DNA from: CAZTLI01 sp964614375
GTDB taxonomy: Bacteria; Chloroflexota; Anaerolineae; Aggregatilineales; Phototrophicaceae
NCBI GenBank assembly: GCA_964614375.1
Contig: CAZTLI010000313.1
Span: 1 to 6,503, forward strand
Reading direction: 5' to 3'
DNA length: 6,503 nt
The notes under the pieces are model-generated. The model was not told the DNA's origin. It worked only from the letters and a program-made list of their open reading frames with translations, and did no database searches. Below are positions 5,853 to 6,503 of the stretch, one piece after another. Both the position numbers and the translations under genes were made by a program. How positions within the stretch are numbered: position 1 is the first letter of the stretch; the number at the start of each line of letters is the position of its first letter.

Positions 5853-5882
5853 ACTATACACCGTCCGGCGGACTCCCGCCAA
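5853..5882 (-). promoter_or_regulatory. Candidate promoter with a palindrome in its spacer
   Basis: On the minus strand TTGGCG (5882-5877) and TATAGT (5858-5853) are 18 bp apart, about 48 nt before ATG 5805 and downstream of the metK terminator. The spacer holds the perfect odd palindrome GTCCG-C-CGGAC (5873-5863). An overlapping hairpin GGCGG-GAGT-CCGCC (5880-5867) can also form. A spacer palindrome is a possible operator, but no binding protein is identified. Confidence 0.4.
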
Positions 5883-5923
5883 ATGATTTTCCAACCTCAT
5901 GTACCCCTAATTGTAAGCTGCAC

Positions 5924-5957
5924 AAATAAAAAGCGGCTGACAGGTCATCAACCGCTT
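5924..5957 (-). terminator. Intrinsic terminator of metK
   Basis: On the minus strand AAGCGGTTGA (5957-5948) pairs with TCAGCCGCTT (5940-5931) around a 7-nt loop: a 10-bp stem with one G-U pair, followed by TTTATTT (5930-5924). It starts 25 nt after the metK stop codon. The plus-strand side has only GTTTTG, so it acts chiefly for metK. It separates metK from the membrane-protein gene. Confidence 0.9.
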
Positions 5958-5982
5958 GTTTTGCACGATAGCCGGTGCTGCT

Positions 5983-6503
5983 TTACGCGAGTCCTGCCTC
6001 TTTACGCAGAATATCGGCCTTGTCGGTGTGCTCCCATGGCACATCCAGATCATCACGTCCAAAGTGCCCATAGGCCGCAACCTGTCGATATATCGGACGG
6101 CGCAGATTCAGGTCCCGAATAATTGCGGCGGGACGCATATCGAAGTGCTTGCGGATGAGTTTCTCTATGACAGTGTCGGCGACTTTACCCGTGCCAAAGG
6201 TCTCGACTGCTAGCGAGGTCGGTTGGGCGACGCCAATGGCATAGGATAGCTGGACTTCAAAGCGTTCGGCGAGACCAGCGGCAACGACATTCTTGGCGAC
6301 ATACCGCGCCATATATGCTGCACTGCGGTCTACTTTTGTGGGGTCTTTCCCCGAAAATGCGCCGCCGCCATGTCGGGCTACACCACCATAGGTATCGACG
6401 ATGATTTTGCGCCCGGTTAAACCCGCGTCACCCAGCGGCCCGCCTGTTACAAAGCGCCCGGTAGGATTGACAAAGATGCGTGTATTGTCATCGAGCAAAT
6501 CTT
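5983..6503 (-). CDS. metK: S-adenosylmethionine synthetase, C-terminal part (runs off right edge)
   Basis: The last 172 residues of an enzyme usually 380-410 residues long are present, and the start lies beyond the window. MetK makes S-adenosylmethionine from L-methionine and ATP with release of phosphate and diphosphate, as a cytosolic tetramer using Mg and K ions. Clear family sequences are NPTGRFVTGGPLGDAGLTGRK, the second MetK signature GGGAFSGKDPTKVDRSAAY (about 130-110 residues before the end), QLSYAIGVAQPTS, and the C-terminal AYGHFGRDDLDVPWE. The reading frame is open through the window edge (the codon before the leucine at 6498 is GAT, Asp), so nothing suggests truncation apart from the window. 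It ends at TAA 5983-5985 and is closed by a strong terminator. A SAM-responsive element, if any, would lie upstream, outside the window. It supplies the cofactor for methyltransferases such as the one encoded at 3794-4696. Confidence 0.97.
   Translation of the reverse strand, partial: DLLDDNTRIFVNPTGRFVTGGPLGDAGLTGRKIIVDTYGGVARHGGGAFSGKDPTKVDRSAAYMARYVAKNVVAAGLAERFEVQLSYAIGVAQPTSLAVETFGTGKVADTVIEKLIRKHFDMRPAAIIRDLNLRRPIYRQVAAYGHFGRDDLDVPWEHTDKADILRKEAGLA

Noticed and set aside
5414..5929. A 171-codon plus-strand open frame rich in Ser/Thr
   Set aside because: It is antisense to the membrane-protein gene, and its Ser/Thr/Ile composition mirrors the beta-rich coding strand. It also runs through that gene's promoter region.

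Overview
The window looks like ordinary bacterial chromosome: short intergenic gaps, Shine-Dalgarno sites and same-strand gene runs. The gene styles (an RmlD-like SDR with an SSNEVFDG motif, a class IV aminotransferase, and a lineage-specific membrane-anchored protein with a Pro/Gly/Thr-rich tail) suggest a member of the Chloroflexota. That is an impression from protein style and no search was run. I see no phage, transposase, CRISPR array or RNA gene.

Layout, left to right. (1) Positions 1-2319, minus strand: a surface-polysaccharide or sugar-modification gene run, transcribed right to left. It comprises an RmlD-like sugar-nucleotide reductase (2319-1453), a family 2 glycosyltransferase of the rhamnosyltransferase type (1422-457, 30 nt downstream), and the N-terminal third or so of a second GT2 enzyme resembling polyprenyl-phosphate sugar transferases (342 to beyond the left edge). 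(2) Positions 2320-2473: a divergent promoter region with a 9-bp inverted repeat built on CAATTG. (3) Positions 2474-3304, plus strand: a class IV PLP-dependent aminotransferase. (4) Positions 3305-3793: no intact gene, but a decayed VapBC-type toxin-antitoxin module. An antitoxin C-terminal fragment overlaps the start of a PIN-domain toxin, which is broken by an internal deletion, several frame changes and a perfect 3 x 16 bp tandem triplication. (5) Positions 3794-4696, minus strand: a SAM-dependent methyltransferase with a Trm112-like C-terminal tail. It lies 65 nt downstream of (6) 4762-5805, minus strand, an N-terminally membrane-anchored protein of unknown function; the two may be cotranscribed. 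(7) Positions 5924-5957: a strong intrinsic terminator that closes (8) metK (S-adenosylmethionine synthetase), whose C-terminal part runs off the right edge.

Working together: the left three genes plausibly make and transfer a deoxysugar such as rhamnose onto a cell-surface glycan or lipid carrier. MetK makes the SAM that the methyltransferase would use, but this is a general cofactor link, and the terminator plus a separate candidate promoter at 5853-5882 argue that metK is a separate transcription unit. The most unusual part of the window is the toxin-antitoxin remnant: removing the two extra 16-bp units would exactly restore the toxin reading frame at that point. I do not see convincing evidence of a new biological system here.
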